Source of the DNA: Pleurobrachia bachei
Taxonomy: Eukaryota > Ctenophora > Tentaculata > Cydippida > Pleurobrachiidae
DNA length: 43,640 nt
Reading direction: 5' to 3'
Assembly: GCA_000695325.1 (NCBI GenBank)
Contig: AVPN01000001.1
Span: forward strand, 51,146 to 94,785
Shown here: positions 23,137 through 34,200 of the stretch, piece by piece
How positions within the stretch are numbered: the stretch's first letter is position 1
Layout: each line of letters begins with the position of its first letter
Notes under the pieces: model-generated
Told to the model about the DNA's origin: nothing
The model's input: only the letters and a program-made list of their open reading frames with translations
Database searches by the model: none
Made by a program: the position numbers and the translations under genes

Positions 23137-24022
23137 TTAACACATGTGCTCGTGTCGGCAGACTCCATCATCACACCTCACAGTACCACTAGCACACTCC
23201 CCATCATCGCCTCCCTCCTCAGTGCACTCTCCGCAGTACTTCCTGCAGTAGTCCTCGACAAACCAGGCCTCGGCACAGTACCCGTACTGGTCATCGTAAG
23301 TCTTGCAAGTAGACTCTGAGACCGAGTTCTCACAGGGCACCGCCATATCGTCACTGTTTGTCTTGAGGGGGTCGTAGCTGGTAGCGGTATCCCCAGGAGA
23401 TGTATCTGATACTCCTGTGCTGGTCAGATCAGGGTAACTAGCGTAGTTCCATAGGTCACAGTTGTGATGGTTTCGGGTCATCTTGATAAATCCTCCGTCT
23501 CCCCAGGCGGTTCCCCAGGAATTCTTTACAACGACATAGTCGGGAGTGTAACCCACACCAGTAACGGCGTGGTTGATGCTCCCAGTACAGGAGGTGTCCT
23601 GTAGTACCCCACTGGAGTAAGACTGGAACCGGGTAGTAACCTCGATAGCCATGGAGAGAGATCCCTCAGACAGTGCGGCTATACACGCAGATTCTCCGTA
23701 ACCGGCTGAGGTATATCCTGAGATCTTGGCTGCGACCAGGGCGTTAGGGATAGAACCAACATTGCATCCACCATCAGAAGCAGCGTAGGGGTAATCAGAG
23801 GCAGCAGCCAGCCTTCCATTTTCAGCAGAGTGGGTGTAGCAGTGATCTGGCCATCCTCCATTACAGCCATTCTTCTGTCCCTCGTAGACACAGTCCAGGT
23901 ACTCCTGCTCGGCGAAGTTCCTGAGAACACCACTCTTAATAGCGTACCTGGTCTCCAGCCCTCCTACCGCTCCAAAAGTCCAGCAAGATCCACAGGAACC
24001 CTGGTTCTTGACAGCAGTCACC
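23137..24022 (-). pseudogene. 5'-truncated copy of the cysteine protease gene
   Basis: The frame covers the last 294 residues of the protease at 25238-26497 (from VTAVKNQGSCGSCW to the stop). It lacks signal peptide, propeptide and promoter. It is joined at about 24022 directly to NuMA-like 5' flank. It differs from the full copy by scattered, mostly silent changes and a few substitutions (such as SIPN/STPN and SDTSPGD/SDNSAGD). That pattern fits an allele or a young paralogue. Confidence 0.9.
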
Positions 24023-24120
24023 CGGTTTTGAGGTGTTAAATGCAGTCAGAAATAACCTATCTTTGTACCGCAGTCTAGCTGATTAATGTTTCATTCACAA
24101 GTCTAAAGTGGCACACGAAA

Positions 24121-27100
24121 ATGGCTGAACTTGAAGCGGAAATCTCGAAGACATGGGCGTCCCTTTTCATCAACATGTCTGGGAGAGAGGAGATATTGTA
24201 CAGCGACTTCGTGCATATCTTCCACTCTATGTTTGATACAGCTGCACCAGGTTTGTCTTACCAAGTGACTGATTGTATGAGGCCACATGAAATCTTCGCA
24301 AAGGAATCTAGAGCTTTGTTCTCACTTTGGGGATCAAGAACTAAGTCACCACTCACCGTTTAAGTTTGTTAATTTTCAGAATCAGTTGAAGATGTTAATG
24401 AATACATATCTGAGAAGCTGAAGGATAAAGTCGAACTGAACGAGTATACTAGGAGAAATGCTGATTATCAGTTTAAAATTCTTCTCTATCTCTCCTGCAC
24501 CGCTAGGTAATTAAATACCCCATCACCAAACAATAATTATATATCGTGTTAGATAATATCTTATTCTTGCAGTTGTCCTCGGCAGAAGGAGACTATCGAC
24601 TACATCCAGACCCTATCTACGGAAAAGCAACACTTTATCTACGAAGTTATACAGGATATTGAGGGCCTGGTAAACGCTCACGCTAGTAAGTTGGTCGTGC
24701 TATCAAATATACCAATACCTTCGTTAGGCCAGTCAATCAATACAATCAATACAATCTATACAATCTATGTACCCTGTCAAACTTTAACCAGGCAAGCGAG
24801 TGCCAAGCAAGTCAACTGAACAAGATGAGTTCACTAGCTCTGCTCAGGACAGAATGCTAGATGAACCGCCTACCTCTGGTCGACCTTCTATCGCTCAGCA
24901 ACTTGAGGAATCTTTTTCTGCGCCCCCTGACGATGATCCTGAGGTTGGAATCAACTTGATTTTATTTTACCTACTTCCACTGAATAATTCCTACATACAA
25001 CTACTAGCTTTCTCTATTAGGCCTTCTTCCATTTAAGACTTTTTGTTCTTCAGACATGGCGAGAAAAGTACAACTCACTGAGGTTGCAACACATTTCCGA
25101 CGAGGCTGAGATACAGGATCTGAACGAGGCCCTGCAGCAGTGTTATACTGAAATAACACAAATCAAAAATGAAAACCAGCATATCAATGTGAGTCAAAAA
25201 TTATTTTAACAATTAATCATTTCTAGATTAGTACTTTCTAGCACATGTGCTCGTGTCGGCAGACTCCATCATCACACCTCACAGTACCGCTAGCACACTC
25301 CCCATCATCGCCTCCCTCCTCAGTGCACTCTCCGCAGTACTTCCTGCAGTAGTCCTCGACAAACCAGGCCTCGGCACAGTACCCGTACTGGTCATCGTAG
25401 GTCTTGCAGGTGGACTCTGAGACTGAGTTCTCGCAGGGCACCGCCATATCGTCACTGTTAGTCTTGAGGGGGTCGTAGCTGGTAGCTGTATCCCCAGCAG
25501 AGTTATCAGATACTCCTGTGGTGGTCAGATCAGGGTAACTGGCGTAGTTCCATAGATCACAGTTGTGGTGGTTTCGGGTCATCTTGATAAATCCTCCGTC
25601 ACCCCAGGCAGTTCCCCAGGAATTCTTTACAACAACATAGTCGGGAGTGTAACCCACTCCAGTAACGGCGTGGTTGATGCTTCCCGTGCAGGAGGTATCC
25701 TGTAGAACCCCACTGGAGTAAGACTGGAACCGGGTGGTAACCTCAATAGCCATGGAGAGGGATCCTTCAGACAGTGCGGCAATACAGGCAGTTTCTCCGT
25801 AACCAGCTGAGGTATATCCTGAGATCTTAGCTGCGACCAGGGCGTTAGGGGTGGAACCAACATTGCATCCACCATCAGAAGCAGCGTAGGGGTAATCAGA
25901 GGCAGCAGCCAGCCTTCCATTTTCAGCAGAGTGGGTGTAGCAGTGATCTGGCCATCCTCCATTACAGCCATTCTTCTGTCCCTCATACACACAGTCCAGG
26001 TACTCCTGCTCAGCAAAGTTCCTGAGAACACCACTCTTAATAGCGTACCTGGTCTCCAATCCTCCTACCGCTCCAAAAGTCCAGCAAGATCCACAGGAAC
26101 CCTGGTTCTTGACAGCAGTCACCTTACCCTCGTTCATCCAGAGTTTCTGGTCAGGAACAACGGCCCTTCGGCTCCTCAGGTTGGGCAGATTGGGAGAGTG
26201 TCCGGTGGCGTTTAGTCCCTGATATCGCTGCTTCTCTGCCCCTGTCATCGTGGAGAACATGTTGAGCGCGAAGTGGGCGGTCTCTCCCTCCACATCATTC
26301 TCACTGGCTACGAAGTGGGCGTTCAGTTTGAACAGCCTGAACCTCATTCCTTCCTCGGCAGAGCCAAACTGGAGATGTTGCTCTCCCTTGAACTTCTTGT
26401 AGAGCTCTAGGGTCTTAGTGGAGCTTTTTAGAATGGCCTTCAGTCCATCGTCCTTAGCGGAGGCCAGGGCGAACAGTAGAACGATGAGAAACTTCATGTT
26501 GTTGGTGTTGTTGATGAGTGATAGGAAACTCTAGGTTTTATAGTACCAACATGGACTGTGCCAGCTGCACGAGAAGGTAATCTAGAATTAGCATCTACTA
26601 ACTAGTAGATGCTAATTCTACTGTACAATTATGACACGAACTGGGTAACCTGAAAAGAAAAATCTAACCCCCTCCTCTCCCCGTGTCACACCATGCATTG
26701 TTCGGGAGGCGGTGTGACAGAGATTATAAACGTATGACAAAGACACTAATGAAATCCTGGAAAACATGTTTTTTGTTTTATAGTTTTTACAATGGAAATA
26801 TTGACCTGCTGAGAAGCTTTCACGTCTCATTATTCTCTTTACAAATCCATCCCTATTGTTTAATAAACACATCACCGACATAACACTGTCTCTTGTCTAA
26901 CTTTTCCTCCATTTCCCGTTACCGGGTAGACTCAACAGTATAATAACAGTTTCCCGGCATATGTAGCAAGGCTGCAGCTGATCTCTTAAGATACAAATTG
27001 AGACTTTCCCTAACTCGATATCATTTTGCAGGCTCAATTGTCAGATAAAGATTCAGTAAAGCTACAACTAGATGACTACAAACAGTCTTGCACAGACCTC

Positions 27101-30100
27101 AGTGAGCAACTTGCCAAGTCTCAAGAAAATGTTTCCAAGCTCAGAATAAAGGTACATAATTCTGTATAAACTTCATAAACTGGTTTGGTCCCGAGTCTAA
27201 ATCTATGTATGAATCATACAGTATGATATGTTTAACTTTTTATTTACAGTTGAAAGATATTTCTGAGCTGGAATCGACTATATCGGATAGAGATGGAGAG
27301 ATTGCAACATTGAAAGTAGAACGATGAGAAACTTCATGTTGTTGGTGTTGTTGAGTGATGGGAAACTCTGGGTTTTATAGTACCAACATGGACTGTGCCA
27401 GCTGCACGAGAAGGTAATCTAGAATTAGCATCTACTAACTAGTAGATGCTAATTCTACTGTACAATTATGACACGAACTAGGTAACCTGAAAAGAAAACT
27501 CTAACCCCCTCCTCTCCCCGTGTCACACCATGCATTGTTCGGGAGGCGGTGTGACAGAGATTATAAACGTATGACAAAGACACTAATGAAATCCTGGAAA
27601 ACATGTTTTTTGTTTTATAGTTTTTACAATGGAAATATTGACCTGCTGAGAAGCTTTCACGTCTGATTTTTCTCTTTACAAATCCATGCCTATTGTTCAG
27701 GATAACCGACATAACACTTTCTCTTGTCTAACTTTTCCTCCATTTCCCTTTACCGGGTAGACTCAATCTACTAAACAGTATAATAACAGTTTCCCGGCAT
27801 ATGTAGCAAGGCTGCTTAAGATACAAATTGAGACTTTCCCTAACTCGATATCATTTTGCAGGCTCAATTGTCAGATAAAGATTCAGTAAAGCTACAACTA
27901 GATGACTACAAACAGTCTTGCACAGACCTCAGTGAGCAACTTGCAAAGTCTCAAGAAAATGTTTCCAAGCTCAGAATAAAGGTACATAATTCTTTATAAA
28001 CTTCATAAACTGGTTTGGTCCCGAGTCTAAATCTATGTATGAATCATACAGTATGATATGTTTAACTTTTTATTTACAGTTGAAAGATATTTCTGAGCTG
28101 GAATCGACTATATCGGATAGAGATGGAGAGATTGCAACATTGAACAAGAAAGTTGCACAGCTTGAGGCGATTAACGAGCAGAACCAGTCGGCAAGGTACG
28201 TCATCACAGTGCTAGCAAGCCACTCACCTCCCACACGGCACTATCTACATTTATTAGCTGTCCAAATACACTAACTATTGAAATAACTAGTTTCCGCCTA
28301 CTATACTCCCAGGCAGGAACAGAGAAAGGAGTACCAGGATAAATGTCGGTTACAAGTTGAGAAATCAACTCTTGAAGCCATGATCACCTCATTACGAGAG
28401 GAGTTAGCTGTCTTTAAGAATGATCGGAGAAACAGTATAGCGCCTGGTAAAAGTACCAAGGATCCTGATGCAAGTTTCGAGGCCCTTCCTAACTTGGCTG
28501 ATGAGCTGATGACAGCTGAACCACCACAAGCAACCCAGGTTAGATAATGTAACTAGATAACAACAGGTATATTTACAGAGTGCTCTACAAAGCAAGAACC
28601 TATCGAATCAGGAAATACTGCCCCTGATTGGCTGATAACCAGTCACGTTACCTAAATAGCGAGTTCTGATTGGTTGTTTACTTGTGTCGGGGGCCGGGGG
28701 GTTCCTGGCAATTGGGATGTCGTTATTGATCCCCGTTTTGCACTGTTTCAGGAGGAGATAGAGAGTTTGAAAAAAGATAACATTGAACTGAAGATGAAGG
28801 TGGATAACTTTGAAATCGCAGAGAAAATCTTGCAGGAACAACTTGATTCACAGGTTAGCAGTTGACCCCCCCCCCTGTCGTGGTAAAGTGACTGCAATCT
28901 CCGTGGGTCGAGAAACATGGGGGATCTGTTAAATGTTAAAGCTAACATTCATATTATATTTTAGGTAGCGGAAATAACCCGGCACAAGAGTAAGCTGAAG
29001 GAAGTGGAGTTAAGTTTGAAACTGAAATGTGAACAGTTGACATCCTGGAAAACCATGACAACAAAAGAAAAACATGATCTCGAATCAAAGTATGTGTGAA
29101 TATGATGCATTTCACATCATCAACATGCCTCATAATGCCTCATCTGCAGTGTGTACTGTTACCAGTTAAAACATGTATTTATTGATTGGTGTTACTGGTT
29201 ACTATCTGGTAACATGACGTCTTACATCCCTTCAGGATAGATAACCTACAATATGACCACCGCCACGAGTTGAATCGAGTAAAAGCAGACATGAACGAAC
29301 TGTTGTTTATAGCTAAGAAGGAAAATCTAGACAAGGATGCACACATACGAATGGTGGAGAGAGCACTTGAGGCCCAGAAAAACCGCTCTCCGGTATTCAG
29401 GCCGGCCTACTCCTCCCCGGCCCCCTGCACCCCCGTTATGATCCGGAAATTCAACCCAAGACCGAAAACACCCTCAAATATCCCGAGGCTTTTAGTTGTG
29501 AGTTGACACAATTCAAAAGCATGATTATAATAAACGTTTAGACAGTTTGGAGTTTAATTGTCGAGTCATATATGGAGTTGAGAGAGAGAAATCAGGGAAA
29601 GAGTTATCAATTTATGTTCCTAGACCCCAAAAAGGACGGCATCACCGAACTTTACTAAGGAAGTTGATGCAGCGAGGATTGATGAAATATCAAGAAGAAA
29701 CCAGACGACCTTACCTCACCTTCGGTCTACCTATCCAGTTGAGGTATGGAGTAGTACGGAGCCTCCTCCTTCATCTTAACTCTTCCTTTCATCTAACAAA
29801 TTCTTACCTGACGATTTCTGTAACAGTATAATCACAATTCCATTCATTATCCCATTCCTGTCTTTATCTGAGAATGAAGTAGCATTGAGAACTAATTTCC
29901 TCCTCCAGATGCAGAATCACGACAAGACAGTGTCACTGGACTCGACGGGGCAAGTTCTCAGTACCCCCAATACATGTACCAGGTCTCGGTGTGCTGCCTC
30001 GACTCTAAGGAAGATTTCCCCTCGACCCGCTGTAACAACTAAACCAACCGCATTCGAGATACCAAACTCCCCTAACAGGTAGATTTATCATGTTTTTTGT

Positions 30101-30486
30101 TTTCTTAATCTTTTGTACCCCCCTCTTTTATCCATTCCCAAGCTCCTCCTTCCCCCTAAATATTAACTACCACTGTTTAACCCTCCCCCTCCAGGAAAAA
30201 GAAGGCAGGAGGAACAGAGCCAGATTCCTCATTGAGGATGCCCCGAAAGAAACTGGCTGATCTGAAATCATCTCAAGAGAAGTTGAGAGCTTCAACCGAT
30301 CTGAAGTCATCTCAAGAGAAGTTGAGAGTTTCAACCGAGAAGTTGGATTTACCAACGGCTCCTACTACAACAGTAGACGAGGATAAGAAAGAGAATGTGC
30401 AGGGAGCAACTAAAAACCCGAAAATCCTTCTTCAAATTTCACCGCCTAGACGGAGGGGGACACGAGCCGCTACGAAACGACCTTAG
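24121..30486 (+). CDS. NuMA-like spindle protein (HOOK-like N-terminus, coiled coil, basic tail)
   Basis: Fourteen exons join in phase: 24121-24250, 24380-24506, 24573-24685, 24792-24943, 25054-25188, 27862-27981 (or its copy 27032-27151), 28080-28195, 28313-28538, 28752-28853, 28965-29089, 29236-29497, 29660-29743, 29909-30078, 30195-30486. They give 717 residues. Residues 1-125 resemble the NuMA HOOK-type domain; the best match is KILLYLSCTARCPRQKETID and the following EVIQDIEGL. Then comes coiled coil to about residue 490. The tail is Pro/Ser/Thr-rich and basic, with a 14-residue repeat (DLKSSQEKLRxST, twice) and ending PPRRRGTRAATKRP. NuMA tethers dynein and focuses spindle poles; this version is much shorter than vertebrate NuMA. 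A HOOK or CCDC88 relative is the alternative. Intron 5 hosts a protease gene. Confidence 0.6.
25238..26497 (-). CDS. Secreted papain-family cysteine protease with Cys-rich C-terminal tail
   Basis: A single-exon gene of 419 residues. Residues 1-15 are a signal peptide (MKFLIVLLFALASA). Residues about 28-95 are an I29-type inhibitory propeptide. The mature C1A peptidase carries the oxyanion Gln and catalytic Cys in NQGSCGSCWTFG, the catalytic His in INHAVTGVGYT and the Asn in VVVKNSWGTAWGDGGF. After residue about 340 there is a six-cysteine ShKT-like module (CENSVSESTC to YCRKYCGEC). A short CxSGTVRCDDGVCRHEHMC segment resembling part of an LDL-receptor A repeat follows. A TATA box lies 39 bp upstream. 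The role is probably extracellular or digestive proteolysis. The gene sits antisense inside intron 5 of the NuMA-like gene, has no introns, and has a truncated second copy at 23137-24022. Confidence 0.94.
   Translation of the reverse strand: MKFLIVLLFALASAKDDGLKAILKSSTKTLELYKKFKGEQHLQFGSAEEGMRFRLFKLNAHFVASENDVEGETAHFALNMFSTMTGAEKQRYQGLNATGHSPNLPNLRSRRAVVPDQKLWMNEGKVTAVKNQGSCGSCWTFGAVGGLETRYAIKSGVLRNFAEQEYLDCVYEGQKNGCNGGWPDHCYTHSAENGRLAAASDYPYAASDGGCNVGSTPNALVAAKISGYTSAGYGETACIAALSEGSLSMAIEVTTRFQSYSSGVLQDTSCTGSINHAVTGVGYTPDYVVVKNSWGTAWGDGGFIKMTRNHHNCDLWNYASYPDLTTTGVSDNSAGDTATSYDPLKTNSDDMAVPCENSVSESTCKTYDDQYGYCAEAWFVEDYCRKYCGECTEEGGDDGECASGTVRCDDGVCRHEHMC
26536..26542 (-). promoter_or_regulatory. 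TATA box of the cysteine protease gene
   Basis: TATAAAA on the minus strand (context ACTATAAAACC), 39-45 bp upstream of the ATG at 26497. This leaves room for a short 5'UTR. The whole promoter is copied at about 27375. Confidence 0.7.
26583..26620. repeat. Perfect 18-bp inverted repeat upstream of the protease promoter
   Basis: TAGAATTAGCATCTACTA (26583-26600) and its exact reverse complement (26603-26620) are separated by 2 nt. It lies about 41 bp beyond the TATA box. The second copy at 27420-27457 is identical. Confidence 0.9.
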
Positions 30487-31183
30487 GAACACTGGAAGAG
30501 TCTCTAAACCTAGACTGATAAAAGCGAGAATAGAGTAAATAATATTGGGTTTTCTCTAGATAATATCTTTCTTGGAGAGGACTTAGAGAAATGATTTATG
30601 TGTTCTGACCCATCTAGTTGTCACAAATGGATAGACATGCATGAGATGTAAAAAGGGAATTTTTTGTAGTTAATGTGTGGTTTCGAAATTCGAATATATT
30701 TCAACTCTATTTGCATGTAATGGTATTGCTCGTGATATTTATACTAACACCCTCTCCTCCCTATTTAGCCAATGTTGTAGCTATGTTACTGATTCATCTG
30801 CTATCTGACACTGTGGACCCGTACAAAATATATTCTGAATTCACCGGTGTGTATCTTATCCCAGCTGCGTGTGCCAAGGACGGGGCCCTCGATAAGCTGG
30901 AGCATGGAGGTAACGCGCGATCAACTCCCTTCAGGGGTGATCTTCTGACGCGCGAGTTACCCGCGACAATTGAAACGAGGAGACGCGCACCTCTCTACCG
31001 TGGGAATTTTACACTCTCTACATTCTCACCCCTGTCCCCTGTTTGACTGCCAAATCCACTGACAATTCCCTGGCTTGCCCCGTCAGATTTCTTGCTCACC
31101 ATTTATTACGTTGTTCTTCTACCATTCCTCAACAATCCCCGCTATTACACCTAAACATTGTTCAGACTTGCCTTGCTGCCAGC
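30487..31183. other. Interval between NuMA-like and kinesin genes
   Basis: Expected to hold the NuMA-like 3'UTR and the kinesin promoter. A 123-codon open frame at 30675-31046 has no recognisable domain, and its composition is unlike the neighbours. I do not call it. Confidence 0.4.
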
Positions 31184-31232
31184 AAGTTGCTCGACCCTCT
31201 CTAATTAATAATTAGAGAGGGCCAAGCAACTT
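31184..31232. repeat. 24-bp imperfect hairpin just upstream of the kinesin start
   Basis: AAGTTGCTCGACCCTCTCTAATTA and its inverted partner (31209-31232) differ at two positions, with a 1-nt spacer. It ends 30 bp before the kinesin ATG, so it would fold in the 5' leader if transcribed. Confidence 0.8.
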
Positions 31233-31261
31233 ATTAATTATAACAACACCCCTGTTTAGCC

Positions 31262-34200
31262 ATGGCATCAGAGAGTAGTGGTGTAAGGGTTGCCATTCGG
31301 GTCCGGAAGTTGATCAACCGAGAGCTGAAAGCGTGCGAACTAATCAGATGGCAATCCCATGACCAATCTATCTGGGAGATTAACAGAAATGATGCAGCAT
31401 ACACATTCGGTGGGTGCATATTGAAATTCAGTTATATAATGAGGGTAGATCATTCATTCCTCTCAATATCAAATATCAAGTCCTGCTTCTAAATATAACG
31501 TTGTGTTTTTCAGATAAAGTACTATCAGAGCATGTAACAAATGAGGAAACGTATGAAGAGTTAGGAAGGGATCTTGTTATTTCGGCTATGGAGGGAATCA
31601 ATGGTAATATACATCTCCCCTCAAATCTCTTCCCACCATGCCCCGAACCCCAGTCAGTAGTTTTTTTGTTACTATCTATAACAGCTATAATATCTCCATT
31701 ATTTCAGCAACAATATTTGCATACGGCCAGACCTCCTCGGGCAAGACTCACACAATGATGGGGAACAGTGAGGACCGGGGTATAATTCCTCGAGCTGTCA
31801 AGGACATCTTTGCGTATTGTGCAGACCATGCTGACTCCAGGTCCTTCCTTCTTCGAGTGTCCTATATGGAGATTTATAATGAGACTATTACCGATCTTAT
31901 CAATCCAGAGAAAAAGGTGAGGGAAGTGGGTGGGATCTGGGGTAACTTTTGTGTTTGCCAGAGTGAATTGTGAGGTTACCAGGGGGGAAAGTCCTCACAA
32001 CGACCAAGCGTTAAAGGAAATGTGTGCTGTACTAGAAGTACAATGTAACACTAATATAACTCTCTCTTGTCCTCAGAAATTAAAAGTCAGGGAGAACATC
32101 AGGGGTGAGGTGTATGTTAAGGATCTCACTGAAGTCCTGGTCACCTGTGAGGAGGATATCTTCAGTTACCTAGAGAGTGGGGAGGTCCAAGCTGTGAAAC
32201 GTCGGTGGTTGTACTTGCTCTCCAGATCGTCTAGAGTGTGAATCTTCCGTCTGGTATGTTTACCCCTCGGCCCTCCCCCCATCTACCCCATTGGCATGTT
32301 CTTTTTTTTAGAAAGTTTGGAACATGAAACACGTGTCATTTTGATTCGAGTCTTGAGACACTATGAAGCTGTTCATTATTGTAGCGCCATCATTCCCTAT
32401 CTCCTGTGCAGGTGGTTGAGAGCACTGACAAGGGGTGTGAGATGGAGGCAGACGGCCAGGCTCGGACTCAGGCTACGTCGGTCAACTTGGATCAACTAGA
32501 ACGACCATCACTCGCCCGAAAGGCAACTGGAGCTGAGGGAATTAGGTTGAAGGAGGGAGGGCACATCAATAACAGTCTCATGGTGCTTAGCAAAGTCATT
32601 GCCAAGCTATCTGATGCCAATGAAGTGTAAGTGAATATAATAAGTTCTAAACTCCCCCCTCTATGAGCCCCGACTAACTCCTCCTCTCTCACTAGTGTGA
32701 TCCCATTCCGTGAGTCCCGGTTAACTCGGATCCTTCAATCGTCCCTGGGTGGAAATGCCAAGACCTGTGTACTCTGCACTATGACCCCAGTGGCTGTAGA
32801 GGAGTCACATTCCACACTAAGGGTGAGAACTGAGAACCAAACTCCAATCTGTAGACATTACAATTATTTACCACTAAATGCACTGACATGTGGTGTCTTT
32901 TACCCGTCAAGTTTACTTACTCCCACTCTGCACTCAAACGCTTCTCACGATTCTACTACTTTTTGTTCGGTTTCTAGTTGCTCACGATGAATGACAAGGC
33001 TATCATCCTGAAATATGAGAAGAGAATCAAGTAAGATTTGTATTCCGCGTCAGACAACAATGCCCTGATGCCTGTTATGCTAACAGTGATAATCCCCCTC
33101 CCCCTCTAGGACGTTAGAGAAAGAGTTAGCAGAGAAAAACCAACTAGAGTCGAATATGAAGATAAAAGACACTGAGGTACAGGCTCTGAAAAGTCAGATG
33201 GCCGGTGGAAAGCCTGCTGGTGGTCGGAAAGGTCGGAGAGAGACGTTCTTCCATGGTCCTGGTGGTCTCATGCCCTCACCAAGGAACATTTTCATTAAAA
33301 ACAGCAGAATATCCGATACAGGTACTACTCCTTGATTATACACGCGGTGTTTCAATGCATACATATGCTGCACTAGTCCTCCTTCACAAAATGACCCCCC
33401 CCCACCCCCCCCATAGACGAAACTGATGTGGTGAAGAATCTGTTTGGTTCTGGTGGTGCCTTGCCTACCCTCGTATCGGATAGACGAAGAAGAACCACCG
33501 ACGAAGCTGATACGATAGAGCTCGAGTATGAGATGTGTCGGACAAACCTCGAAAAGGAGCGACAAAAATCACTCCGATTACAGGTACGGTGTACCTTAAA
33601 TGCACCTTTCAACATTTTCTAAGTTTCGAATACCCTCACATTCCCCTGAGATCAGTAACTACTATTCTTATCATACAGAGCTCACTAGAAAGTCTGGAGG
33701 CTATGTGCACAGAGATGGGAGATAGGATGCAAGATACGATTGATGATCAACAGGAACAAATTGAGCAGCTGAGAGGAACCTTGGAGGAACGTGATACTCG
33801 ATTAGAGGAACTGAAAAGTATCCTCATTCGGCGTCCATTACTTAAATCAATAATACAAACACACTTTTTGCTAAATCATTGGTTTGGTTTCTAAATCATA
33901 ATGATCTTAGTCCTCGAAGCTTATGGCACTGATATGGTACCGTCTTTTTGCTGAACTATACCAGTATACACAGGTGAATTCTGAACCTCACAACCCTTTC
34001 TCCACTAGGTGAGGAGAGACTGGATCTAATGAACCAGATAGAGAGTAACGCTGAAAGGGCCCAACAGTTAGAGAACAGAAACAACATGATTCTTGCTGAG
34101 GCTGAGGAGCAACGTGTCGAGCTGGAGCAGCGACTATCACAACTCTCTACCTCAGATCCTTCTCCCTTTTCCAGTCCCGTAAGTTGTAACGAGAGTTGCT

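Larger units (their letters stand above)
26475..28144. repeat. 0.84-kb tandem duplication (26475-27314 / 27315-28144)
   Basis: Each copy holds the first protease codons, its TATA box, the 18-bp hairpin, NuMA-like exon 6 (27032-27151 and 27862-27981) and the start of exon 7. In the left copy exon 7 (from 27250) is cut at the junction; in the right copy it is complete. There are scattered SNPs and small indels. Confidence 0.93.

Noticed and set aside
30675-31046. 123-codon open frame between the two spindle genes
   Set aside because: No domain, no splice or start context, and its composition is unlike coding sequence nearby.
32191-32520. Microinversions (reverse-complement blocks) in the kinesin motor
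   Set aside because: I tested this first. Small inverted blocks gave only partial motif matches and needed several blocks per site. Plain complement over one continuous block gives perfect motifs, and the duplicate copy at 41081 proves complement without reversal.
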